The translations under genes and the position numbers were made by a program. 64,000 bases of DNA, taken from assembly GCF_015223065.1 (NCBI RefSeq), contig NZ_JADFBY010000006.1, positions 124,001 to 188,000 on the forward strand, in the 5' to 3' direction. Positions 50,399 to 58,399 of this stretch are shown piece after piece; within the stretch, counting starts at the first letter, position 1, and the number at the start of each line of letters is the position of its first letter. Under the pieces are notes generated by a model. The model had not been told where the DNA came from and ran no database searches. It saw only the letters and a program-made list of their open reading frames with translations. The stretch is from Mucilaginibacter sp. JRF. Its GTDB lineage: Bacteria; Bacteroidota; Bacteroidia; Sphingobacteriales; Sphingobacteriaceae.

Positions 50399-51850
50399 GT
50401 GAAAAAAATTAACTTTCTTCATTTAGTACTTTTAACCATTGCTACCCTGCTTATTTATGTAGTGTTGGTTCCCGCTGTTTTTTTAACTGCCGATAAAACC
50501 GAGTGGGTGGTACTGTTATGTATAACAGTGTTCGCGTTAGTGTTTATCACTCAGCTATATAAGGCTACGCCTGCGTTTATAAATAAGTCGTTTTTTGGTA
50601 CAACTTTTTTCTTCGCGATCATGCTGGTCACCATCTTTGGTATCGTATCATTCACCTGGAAAAAAGAATCGGCAACGGCCGAGGCAAAACCTTATGTAAA
50701 AGCAGAGCCGGGTTTGGCAAGCGATAAGTATTGTATACACAATTCAGCAGGGAATACATCCGGCGGTGTAACTATCGTTAATATGGATGGCTTTCCTGAT
50801 GATCGTCATTTGGTTTTTTCAAGATCATTTGAGGCAGGCCCTAATACAGTAAACCCGAACCTTAATCATGATAAGGTTACCATTGAGGTAAACAATAATA
50901 ATAAGAGCAATCTGATTATAAAAAGCGCCGAGTTATCAGCAGATGAACTGTGGAAGGTAAGTGCCGTAAATAACAAAGCGGCGACCAAAGCCGATTTTCC
51001 ATTAACAATCGCTCCGGCAGGCAAAGCATATATTACGGTAGCGTTTACAGGTAAGCGTATTAATGAGCGTGCCTCAAACATTGCGTCGAAAGTGTTGATG
51101 TATACCCAGTTTCAGCTGATCAGGTTTAACAAAACCTTAAAGGGCTGGTTGCCATTTGGCGCTACTAACTTTAGGGTGAACGGTACTTTAAAGCTATTGA
51201 CTAATGATAAGGTATCGCCGGAGAAAACCGTTTTTTTGAACGGCCTTTGGCAGTACCGTCTTACCGGCGATTGGGAACCCAACCTGCAAACCGAGCTGAA
51301 TACTATGGGCTTTGGCACACGTGTAGGTTTTGGTACTGTGGATAACGGCAACAAAGGCGAGAGTGTTATTGCCGGGACGGACGAAATCGGTATAGAGTAT
51401 TTTATGCCTGCTGATGTTCGCCAGCCGGTACGCTTAAAAAAGATTGCATCATACCACGGTTGCTGTACCGTTGCCGATGCTGATACGCTGCTGTATTTTA
51501 ACATTAATGATAAAGCCGCCAAACCTATATGTTACTACAATGGCCAAAGCGGACAAACATTGCTACCTGTTGAAAGTAAGAGCAATGAAAATTATCTTTC
51601 ATTCAAAACATCGTTGCCGTTTGGTTTTATGATAGGTAATTCAAATACCGATCGTAATAAGAATTATAAGAAGAAAATAGGCATCCGCGTATGGAAAGCC
51701 GTTGATCAGCAAGGTCACATTATAAAAAATACCTACATTATGGGTAGCGATTACCTTGGCACCAAAGGCACAAATTATGATTATCAGGATGAGGTGTATT
51801 ACATTGATAATGTACTGCCTTACCATATTATGAGTGAACCAACCACATAA
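50399..51850 (+). CDS. Membrane-anchored relative of the 27568 giant protein
   Basis: 483 residues from the GTG at 50399 (MKKINFLHLVLL). An upstream TTG at 50348 is rejected because it lies in the -7 box. There are three N-terminal hydrophobic helices (about 5-27, 34-52 and 68-86), then a ~380-residue exported region that follows the unique domain of the 27568 protein: VNMDGFPDDRHLVFSRSF, KIASYHGCC with YHGCC at 352-356, FGFMIGNSNTDRNKNY and TNYDYQDEVYYIDNV. It has no T9SS sorting domain, so it should be fixed in the inner membrane with the shared domain in the periplasm. It is divergent from the NHL gene. Function unknown. Confidence 0.75.
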   Translation: MKKINFLHLVLLTIATLLIYVVLVPAVFLTADKTEWVVLLCITVFALVFITQLYKATPAFINKSFFGTTFFFAIMLVTIFGIVSFTWKKESATAEAKPYVKAEPGLASDKYCIHNSAGNTSGGVTIVNMDGFPDDRHLVFSRSFEAGPNTVNPNLNHDKVTIEVNNNNKSNLIIKSAELSADELWKVSAVNNKAATKADFPLTIAPAGKAYITVAFTGKRINERASNIASKVLMYTQFQLIRFNKTLKGWLPFGATNFRVNGTLKLLTNDKVSPEKTVFLNGLWQYRLTGDWEPNLQTELNTMGFGTRVGFGTVDNGNKGESVIAGTDEIGIEYFMPADVRQPVRLKKIASYHGCCTVADADTLLYFNINDKAAKPICYYNGQSGQTLLPVESKSNENYLSFKTSLPFGFMIGNSNTDRNKNYKKKIGIRVWKAVDQQGHIIKNTYIMGSDYLGTKGTNYDYQDEVYYIDNVLPYHIMSEPTT

Positions 51851-51870
51851 CAATACCAATAGTATAAACA

Positions 51871-51902
51871 AAAAACGGCCTCCATTACAGAGGCCGCTTT
51901 TG
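51871..51902. terminator. Bidirectional terminator between convergent genes
   Basis: CGGCCTC pairs with GAGGCCG around a 7-nt loop, flanked by an A run and a T run; serves 50399 (+) and 51927 (-). Confidence 0.75.
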
Positions 51903-51926
51903 TTTATATTAATTAGTGATTTTTTA

Positions 51927-52997
51927 TTAGAAGATACCAACAACACCTTTATTATTCCAGTGAGTGTATTGGCTGGCCCATTTGTATACACCGTAGTTTG
52001 ATTCCTGGTAGCTTTTGTACGGCTCATCAAACAATTCGTAAGCTATGGCAACTTTTACTTTTGGATTGTTGCGGCATTTAGTTACAAAGCTGTTGATGAA
52101 GTTACTTTGGTTGGTTTCGTTAAGGCTTAAGCTATTGCTTGATTTGTAGCGGAAACCATACTCGGTGAACCATAACTCTTTAGTAGGGAACAAGTCAGAC
52201 AGTGTTTTGGTGATGTCAGTGATCTTGTAGTTTTTAGCAGCGCCTTCCATATCAGAGTACCAGTGGTAACCGATGGCGTCAAACTTAACACCGTTGTTGC
52301 TTAGCGCGTTCAGGAAACCCCAGTGTATCCAACCGGCATCCACCATAGTTTTAGCGCCCGGGTCGTTAGCCTTGATGCCTTCGTCCATACCTTTAAGGTA
52401 AGCGGCAAGTTTTTGAACCTTTGCAGCGTCATAGTGCGATGCTTCACGACCTGTTTTGCCCGAAATTAGCAGGCCAAGCTCTAAATCGTTACCCAGGTTG
52501 TAGTACTCAAACACATCACCATACTTGGCAGCGAAGTTACCGCCCAAAATACGGCCTTTCTCGTACGATGTTGCAGCGTTGTCAGCAGCTTTGAATGTTC
52601 TCAGGTAAAGCATTGGTAACAGGTTAACTGAACCATTTTTAGCAGCATCACGCAGTGCGGGGAATAACTTTGTTGATGATGCTGAAACTGTACCGTCGGC
52701 CATGGTTTGGATATTGATACGGTACCAATTCATACCCATGCCTTTAATTAATTCTACTTGCTTCTCAGCAGGCGTTGCCAGATAAGGCGCATCGCCGAAC
52801 GGATGGCCATTGATGCCCAGTTTCAAGGTTGAAGTTGAAGTGCTGGTTGTAGCGGTGGTTTTTAATGTTTGTTCTGACTGTACCGGGGAAGTAGCATTTT
52901 CAGATGGAACAACATCATTTTGCTTTGAGCAAGAGGCAATTGTGAAGCCAGCAGCGCATACCGCGACTGCTAAACCTTTTGTAAAGTTTTTAATCAT
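51927..52997 (-). CDS. Glycoside-hydrolase-like lipoprotein, paralogue 3 of 4
   Basis: 356 residues. The signal peptide has a lipobox TIASC (Cys23), followed by a Ser/Thr linker and a TIM-barrel region: LKLGINGHPFGDAPYL, NWYRINIQT, YYNLGNDLELGLL (Asn170-Asp171), GYHWYSDM and WFTEYGFRY with Glu279. The Asn-Glu acid/base pair of clan GH-A is replaced by Asn-Asp, as in the 8724 and 53914 paralogues. It may act as a carbohydrate-binding protein or use a shifted residue. It shares its first ~23 residues and about 50 bp of upstream DNA with the 53914 gene, which points to a recent duplication. Confidence 0.68.
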   Translation of the reverse strand: MIKNFTKGLAVAVCAAGFTIASCSKQNDVVPSENATSPVQSEQTLKTTATTSTSTSTLKLGINGHPFGDAPYLATPAEKQVELIKGMGMNWYRINIQTMADGTVSASSTKLFPALRDAAKNGSVNLLPMLYLRTFKAADNAATSYEKGRILGGNFAAKYGDVFEYYNLGNDLELGLLISGKTGREASHYDAAKVQKLAAYLKGMDEGIKANDPGAKTMVDAGWIHWGFLNALSNNGVKFDAIGYHWYSDMEGAAKNYKITDITKTLSDLFPTKELWFTEYGFRYKSSNSLSLNETNQSNFINSFVTKCRNNPKVKVAIAYELFDEPYKSYQESNYGVYKWASQYTHWNNKGVVGIF

Positions 52998-53520
52998 TAT
53001 AGGGTTTTTTAATCAATAGTTATGGTCTTTTACGCCTTTGTATCGTAAAGGTTACAATAAAATGTGCTTTATTTTAAAAATATTGCAAAAGCTTCGTTTT
53101 TGGCCTGTATTTGCTGTTTTTTTATTGTCTGCAAGACATTTAACAAGATTTGTAGATGAATAAAAACGGATTGTTTAATAGCTAAAAGTTGTAATTAGTT
53201 GATTTAAATTGTTTTAGCAAGAAGTCGCAGAGCAGTAAGGGATAGTCTGATAAGATCTTTCGGCAAAAGTGAATTGTTTGCTGTGTATAGTATAATGTGC
53301 AGGTGTATACTAATTGAGAATTTTGTAGACTAAAGTGTCCACAATTATACGTTTTTCGATAAAAAGTTTCTTACAATAAGATCAATTGTAAATGAATGGT
53401 TATTTATTTAATCTAATAATTAAAAGTACACCTATTGGTTGTATTGTTTTACTGGAAGTATAGTCGGCATACAGTTTGTCGTTTTTATTTTGTTAATCAT
53501 CTACCCACATTAAAATTAAT
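52998..53520. other. Divergent leader region with a conserved upstream block
   Basis: The first ~55 bp match the leader of the 53914 gene, including TTTTAATCAATAGTTA (53007-53022). A short inverted repeat AGTATA/TATACT (53289-53311) lies upstream of HTH copy 5. No open frame. Confidence 0.45.
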
Positions 53521-53826
53521 ATGATAATAAACTACGGCAAAATTGTTGAATTCACTATCAGGGCTAAAGGTATCAGCCTTGAAGAATTGGCTTTTGAGTT
53601 GAGAACTAATCGTCGAACTTTATATAACTGGTTTCAAACACCGCTGTTAAAGCGTGATGTTATATATGTGATCGGTATGGCCATCCACCACGATTTTTCA
53701 AGAGAGTTTCCTCAATTATTTAAAAGTAACGAATTTGCTTTCAGAGGCAGCCAATTATCATCAGGCCGTCAGCATGCCAATTTCAGCATAAAGGGCAAAA
53801 GTAAATTTGTTAAGCTATTAGAATAA
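53521..53826 (+). CDS. Small HTH DNA-binding protein, family copy 5 of 5, truncated tail
   Basis: 101 residues: INYGKIVEFTIRAKGISL, recognition helix NRRTLYNWF, then VIYVIGMAIHHDFSREFPQLF and a short basic end GKSKFVKLLE. The C-terminal WKDKY-helix of the other copies survives only as this degenerate stub, and two stop codons follow at once, so the tail is truncated. The DNA-binding half looks intact. It sits between two glycoside-hydrolase-like genes that are both on the opposite strand. Confidence 0.68.
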   Translation: MIINYGKIVEFTIRAKGISLEELAFELRTNRRTLYNWFQTPLLKRDVIYVIGMAIHHDFSREFPQLFKSNEFAFRGSQLSSGRQHANFSIKGKSKFVKLLE

Positions 53827-53856
53827 TAACCAGTATTTATACTACCCTAATAAAAT

Positions 53857-53888
53857 AAAAAGGGCCTCGGTAAAACGAGGCCCCTTTG
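53857..53888. terminator. Bidirectional terminator between HTH copy 5 and the hydrolase-like gene
   Basis: AGGGCCTCG pairs with CGAGGCCCT (one extra C) around a 6-nt loop, with an A run before and TTT after. Confidence 0.75.
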
Positions 53889-53913
53889 CATATAATTTTA
53901 TCTGTATTTAATT

Positions 53914-54975
53914 TTAGAAAAGACTTACAGCATTCTTTTTAGCTGAATTTGTGTATTGAGCGGTCCATTTGTATAAACCGTAGTTTGATTCCTGGTAGCT
54001 TTTGTAAGGCTCGTCAAACAATTCATAAGCCATAGCCACTTTAATTTTAGGGTTGTTACGGCATTTGTTCAGGAAGGTGGTCATGAAAGCACTTTGGCTA
54101 TCTTCGTTAGATGCGTTTGTTGATTTGTATCTGAAGCCATACTCAGTAAACCATATCTCTTTAGTTGGGAACAACTCGGCCAGTTTTACAGTGATATCAG
54201 TTATCTTGAAGCTTTTGGCAGCAGCACCTTCCATGTCAGAGTACCAGTGGTATCCAATGGCATCGAATTTTACGCCGTGGCTGGTGCATAGGTTTAAAAA
54301 GCCCCAATGTAACCAACCTGCATCAATCATGGTTTTAGCACCGGCATCTTTTGATTTGATGCCTTCATCCAAACCCTTCAGGTAATAAGCAACTGATTTA
54401 CCTTTGGTTGGGTTATAGTCGGCTATTTCGCGGCCGGTTGTACCTGGCAATAAAAGGTCAAGCTCAAGATCATTACCTAAATCATAGTACTCAAAGTAAG
54501 CACCATATTTTGCAGCGAAGTTAGCGCCTAAAGTTTTACCTTTTTGGTAAGCAGTTTCAGGACTGTCAGACTCTTTTAATGTTTTAAGATATAACATGGG
54601 CAGCAGGTTTACAGCGCCATTTTTAGCTGCATCACGCAACTCCGGGAATAAGTTTTTTGAGTTTTGAGATATTGTACCGTCTGATTGTACTACTACGTTA
54701 ATGCGGTACCAGTTCATACCCATACCCTTTATCATCTCAACCTGTTTAGTAGCAGGAGTTGCCAGGTAAGGCGCATCGCCAAACGGGTGGCCATTGATAC
54801 CCAGCTTTAAAGTAGAAGTGCTGGTAGTAGCAGCGGTTCTTAAAGTTTGTTCTGATTGGATCGGGGTTACTGATTGTTCAACAGGAACAACATCGTTTTG
54901 CTTTGAGCAAGAGGCCAGGGTGAAGCTTGCAGCGCATACCGCAACTGCTAAACCTTTTGTTAAGTTTTTAATCAT
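53914..54975 (-). CDS. Glycoside-hydrolase-like lipoprotein, paralogue 4 of 4
   Basis: 353 residues from the ATG matching the 51927 start (MIKNLTKGLAVAVC); a TTG six codons upstream is possible but not needed. Lipobox LASC, Cys23. Barrel marks: LKLGINGHPFGDAPYL, NWYRINVVV, YYDLGNDLELDLL (Asn168-Asp169), GYHWYSDM and WFTEYGFRY with Glu278. It is very close to the 51927 protein, again with Asn-Asp where clan GH-A has Asn-Glu. It should be an envelope lipoprotein; substrate or ligand unknown. Confidence 0.68.
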   Translation of the reverse strand: MIKNLTKGLAVAVCAASFTLASCSKQNDVVPVEQSVTPIQSEQTLRTAATTSTSTLKLGINGHPFGDAPYLATPATKQVEMIKGMGMNWYRINVVVQSDGTISQNSKNLFPELRDAAKNGAVNLLPMLYLKTLKESDSPETAYQKGKTLGANFAAKYGAYFEYYDLGNDLELDLLLPGTTGREIADYNPTKGKSVAYYLKGLDEGIKSKDAGAKTMIDAGWLHWGFLNLCTSHGVKFDAIGYHWYSDMEGAAAKSFKITDITVKLAELFPTKEIWFTEYGFRYKSTNASNEDSQSAFMTTFLNKCRNNPKIKVAMAYELFDEPYKSYQESNYGLYKWTAQYTNSAKKNAVSLF

Positions 54976-55262
54976 TGGGTGTGTTTTAATCAATAGTTGT
55001 GGTCTTATACGCCTATGTTTCGTAATAGTTACAACAAAAGGTAGATTATTTTAAAAATAATGCAAAACCCGAATATACAAAGCGTAAAGGGCATTTTTAT
55101 TTTCAGAAAATTTTATGGAACACAATTGTGTAAAACTGAGCCAGTGTTTTGGCGCATTACTCAGTACTTTTCGCACTTGCAATTAGAACTATAAGCAGAG
55201 TAAGATTTTGAACTTAACTGAACCGAGAAAAAGAGCAGAGATTATACAGGAAGTATATAAAA

Positions 55263-55353
55263 TAAAAAATCCTTTGACCACTCGCTGCTCAAAGGATTAC
55301 TATTGATTAAATGATTAAAAATTGCTTGTCTTTACTTCCCCAAGTCAAGACAA
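55263..55353 (-). ncRNA. Putative small RNA or hairpin element C
   Basis: Read on the minus strand: a hairpin (TTGTCTT..AAGACAA with an inner AAGT/ACTT, 55326-55353), a 21-nt linker identical to one at 6038-6058 (ending ATTTAATCAATAG), then a terminator, AATCCTTTGA with TCAAAGGATT (55268-55298), and a T run. Its loop GCAGCGAGTGG recurs in element A at 55847. No coding frame. The transcript is inferred. Confidence 0.4.
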
Positions 55354-55780
55354 TACAAATATACATACAAAGTTTCTAATTAAAACCTTAATTGTTAAGC
55401 AATAGTTAAATTGGGTAGTATTTGAGAATTGTGTGGTTATTTTCTCGTATGTATTTATTAGCCGTATTTTAAGCTGATAAATATTAAACAAGTGCAAAAT
55501 AATAATGCTAAATCAAGTAATCAACTGTTGTTCAATAATTTGATTTGTCATTTATTTCTCTTTCTTTAAGTTCATATTAATCACATATCGTCCTCGTTAT
55601 GTGCTAAAAATGTGCATTTTGTTTAGCCCTATTGAAACTAAATTAATAAACGGCGATAGTGAAATTACATATCTGATAATAAATTATCTCTGTATTTAAT
55701 GTATTTGGCGGCTGGTGAAACGTAAAGAGATTTTTACAAAAGGTATTCTTTTTCGGAATAATGGCACGTGGGGTACATGC

Positions 55781-55876
55781 TTTGTTGCCCCAAACCATCT
55801 TATAAACTTATAAGATGGTTTTTTATCAATAGTTAGCTTACCCGGGGCAGCGAGTGGCCCGGGTGGGCTTTTTTGC
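55781..55876 (+). ncRNA. Putative small RNA or hairpin element A
   Basis: A near-perfect hairpin (AACCATCTTATAA with TTATAAGATGGTT, 55793-55820) runs into a T-rich linker TTTTTTATCAATAGTTA (55819-55835), then a terminator, ACCCGGG with CCCGGGT around the loop GCAGCGAGTGG (55840-55864), and a T run. It has the same order of parts as elements B and C. Confidence 0.42.
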
Positions 55877-55990
55877 TTTTTAACCTGCTGATTGTGTTTT
55901 GTGCCATTTTGTTAATTAATTGACCCATAAGCGAAAAAAAGAACAAATACTATCCACAAAATGAATTTGTATTAGCATTTTAATAAAAAT

Positions 55991-56077
55991 TTGAGTTTCT
56001 TTAGACTCGATAAAAGCATTAGGTTGTTTTTTATCAATAGTTAACCTTCCGTGTTTCGCGACGCGGAAGGTTTTTTT
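55991..56077 (+). ncRNA. Putative small RNA or hairpin element B
   Basis: A small GAGT/ACTC hairpin is followed by the linker TTTTTTATCAATAGTTA (56027-56043), identical over 17 nt to element A, then a terminator, AACCTTCCG with CGGAAGGTT (56043-56072), and a T run. It lies 230 bp before the gene at 56308. Confidence 0.42.
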
Positions 56078-56307
56078 ATTTCAGTAGATTTCTGATAATA
56101 TTTTCTTTCACTGGTTTGCCAAAAATCAACTACTTTCTCTCAAATAGTAAGAACATTTTGGCCGCGACAACAAACGTACCATACCACATTTGAGGTGCAA
56201 TGATTGTTGTTGTAAGTGGTTATTATACAGCTTGGTATACAACTGTATTGGGTTTGGTTTTAATGTAGCTTTTTGCTCTAATTTTAAGCTGCCAATTAAA
56301 ATCACTT

Positions 56308-57363
56308 ATGAAAAAGAACCTTGTTACCCCGATAGCGATCCTCTATCTTGCAATGGCTTTGCTGGGTTGTCAGCGTAAAAATGATGTAATACCGGCTGGT
56401 GCTGCAAAAACAGGCACTGATGCTACTGCCGCCGCTGTTACTATTAATCCTTATACCATATTAAACATAACCACGGCAGGTATACCAAATGGTTTTACAG
56501 CCGGAAGTATCTACCTTAAAAATAGTGGTTCGTTATATGTAACTGATGTGACTAATAACTCGATCAAAAAAATTGACATTACGCCTGTTAGCACAGCGAA
56601 TCAGTTTACAAGTGTTATAACAACCGTGAATACACCGCCGGGCGAGAACGGGCTGAGATTGACCAACCCAATAAATGTTGTGGGTACTAATAATGGATCA
56701 ATTAACGTGCTTTTCAGAACAGATGATAGGTTTGGTAGCGTGGTTTACGGGCGTATATATGGCCCATCTGGCAGTATATATACATTGCCGGTAAGTAGGA
56801 TAGGTAACATTGGTATGAGTGGCGACCCAAGCGGTAGTTTTGCCTGGTTTTGCAGTTTTGATGGCATAGGCAAATTCTTTTCGTCGCACATTCAATTGCC
56901 TAACTTTAAAATACCTGCCGATAGTTTGTATGAATTGCAAAACGGCGAGCAAAAGCGCGGAAGCCCGGTAACACGTATTTTTGTTGGAGCAAGTGGTACT
57001 AAGTATCTGGTAAACAATCAGCAAATATTCAAACTAACCAGCGGAGGCCAGCTCATTAGAGCGAAGCCTTATGCCAATTATCCTTACACACCATATGAAA
57101 GCATGACCGGGCTGGTGGCCACCGGCGATAATAAGATCATTTATTTCACAAAAAATGGCCGCATCATGAAGTTAGAGAACAGCGTGATCACAACGCTGGT
57201 ATATCCAAGCGGTCAAACATCAACTGAAGGTACAGCCGCATTTATTCGAGCCGGAGAATTGGCAATTGACGAACAGCAGCATCTGCTATATTTTGCTGAT
57301 AGTTATAGTAGTTCAGGCGGTAATATTAAAGCATTAACCTTGCCCGGCTATCAAGGTCACTAA
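56308..57363 (+). CDS. NHL-like beta-propeller lipoprotein
   Basis: 351 residues. Signal peptide MKKNLVTPIAILYLAMALLG with lipobox Cys21. Propeller-type repeats are weaker than in the other NHL proteins: GFTAGSIYLKNSGSLYVTDV, SIKKIDI, GLVATGDNKIIYFTKNGRIM and ELAIDEQQHLLYFADSYS. It is followed by another NHL lipoprotein gene after 27 bp, so the two form a probable operon. It should be an envelope binding protein; ligand unknown. Confidence 0.7.
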   Translation: MKKNLVTPIAILYLAMALLGCQRKNDVIPAGAAKTGTDATAAAVTINPYTILNITTAGIPNGFTAGSIYLKNSGSLYVTDVTNNSIKKIDITPVSTANQFTSVITTVNTPPGENGLRLTNPINVVGTNNGSINVLFRTDDRFGSVVYGRIYGPSGSIYTLPVSRIGNIGMSGDPSGSFAWFCSFDGIGKFFSSHIQLPNFKIPADSLYELQNGEQKRGSPVTRIFVGASGTKYLVNNQQIFKLTSGGQLIRAKPYANYPYTPYESMTGLVATGDNKIIYFTKNGRIMKLENSVITTLVYPSGQTSTEGTAAFIRAGELAIDEQQHLLYFADSYSSSGGNIKALTLPGYQGH

Positions 57364-57390
57364 TTTCTTAAACTTTAACACAATCAGGTT

Positions 57391-58380
57391 ATGAAACGCA
57401 TTTTACCTTTAATATACAGTGTTGTAGCAATACTTTGTTTATACGGCTGCCAAAAGGATGGTATTCCGTTAGATGAAAAGAAGGCCCATGATGTACCCGG
57501 TGAACACCTGGTTACTACAATAGCCGGTAATGGAAACGGCTTTGAGGAAGATATTGATGGTGTAGGCAAGGCGGCCTCATTCGCGCAGCCCATAGGTATT
57601 GGTGTTACCAGTAAGAACGTTATTTATGTGGCTTGTATAAATGGTAACAGCATACGCAAAATTGTGCAGGATAGTATTGTTAATACAGTAAGCTTTAGTC
57701 CTTCATCATTTGAGTTATATGCTCCGCAAGAACTTGTGGTAGCTACAGATGGCACAATAACATTTACCAGTAAGACATATATTCAGGAAGCAGGTTTAGT
57801 GGTAAGTTATAAACCAGGCTCGGGTCAGGCTCCTTTGGTGCGGGGTGATGATGTTTATACCGGCTTAACTGTAGATCCGCAGGAGAATATGATTTGGGCT
57901 TGCGCAGGGCAGGTGTTTTCGCAAAACTTCCAATTTTTTAAGGTTGAGCCGTATAAAAAAACAGTAAACTTTGTGTTGATACCGATAGACAAGGTATCGC
58001 CCAACGCCCGCTTCTCAAATATTGTGGCTTTACGTAATGATGTTAAATACGTAGTGGCAAATGGCAGTACTCTTTATAAATATGAGGAGGGCGGGCATTT
58101 AGCGCCAACCCTTACAAACTTAACTTTTACCAGTATCACCTCCATGATAGCCACAAAGGATAGCAAAACCATTTACATGGTTGACGACTACAAGATCAAA
58201 AAGCTTGATGTTGCTACTGGCACTGTCGAAACCCTTGCCGGCCCTAATGGCTCAGGCAGCAATGAGGATGGTGTTGGCCTTGCAGCCGATGTATCGGCCA
58301 TAAGGATAGCGCTATCTGCCGATGAAAAGTTTATATACTTTACCAACCTGAATTACCTGATCAGAAAAATAGCGTTATAA
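57391..58380 (+). CDS. NHL-repeat beta-propeller lipoprotein
   Basis: 329 residues. Signal peptide MKRILPLIYSVVAILCLYG, lipobox Cys20. Clear NHL opening: TTIAGNGNGFEEDIDGVGKA, then FAQPIGIGVTSKNVIYVACI and IRKIVQ, later TSMIATKDSKTIYMVDDYKI, KKLDVATGTVETLAGPNGSG and a closing NYLIRKIAL. It is closest in layout to the proteins at 22338 and 2. Second gene of a two-gene unit with 56308. Confidence 0.77.
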   Translation: MKRILPLIYSVVAILCLYGCQKDGIPLDEKKAHDVPGEHLVTTIAGNGNGFEEDIDGVGKAASFAQPIGIGVTSKNVIYVACINGNSIRKIVQDSIVNTVSFSPSSFELYAPQELVVATDGTITFTSKTYIQEAGLVVSYKPGSGQAPLVRGDDVYTGLTVDPQENMIWACAGQVFSQNFQFFKVEPYKKTVNFVLIPIDKVSPNARFSNIVALRNDVKYVVANGSTLYKYEEGGHLAPTLTNLTFTSITSMIATKDSKTIYMVDDYKIKKLDVATGTVETLAGPNGSGSNEDGVGLAADVSAIRIALSADEKFIYFTNLNYLIRKIAL

Positions 58381-58395
58381 ATTATAACGCTATTT
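58367..58395. terminator. Palindromic bidirectional terminator
   Basis: AAATAGCGTTATAA pairs perfectly with TTATAACGCTATTT across one base. It overlaps the stop codon of 57391 and lies just before the minus-strand stop at 58400. Confidence 0.7.
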
Positions 58396-58399
58396 AATA

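Larger units (their letters stand above)
54976..56307. other. 1.3 kb non-coding region rich in hairpins
   Basis: No convincing gene. It holds the conserved leader of the 53914 gene (with TTTTAATCAATAGTTG), a perfect palindrome ACACAATTGTGT (55120-55131), and three hairpin pairs, each joined by an ATCAATAG-containing linker: one on the minus strand (55263-55353) and two on the plus strand (55781-55876 and 55991-56077). Confidence 0.55.

Noticed and set aside
54976..56307. Possible missing gene in the 1.3 kb gap
   Set aside because: The only sizeable frame (56190-56378) overlaps the lipoprotein at 56308 in another frame; the rest is broken by stops and hairpins.
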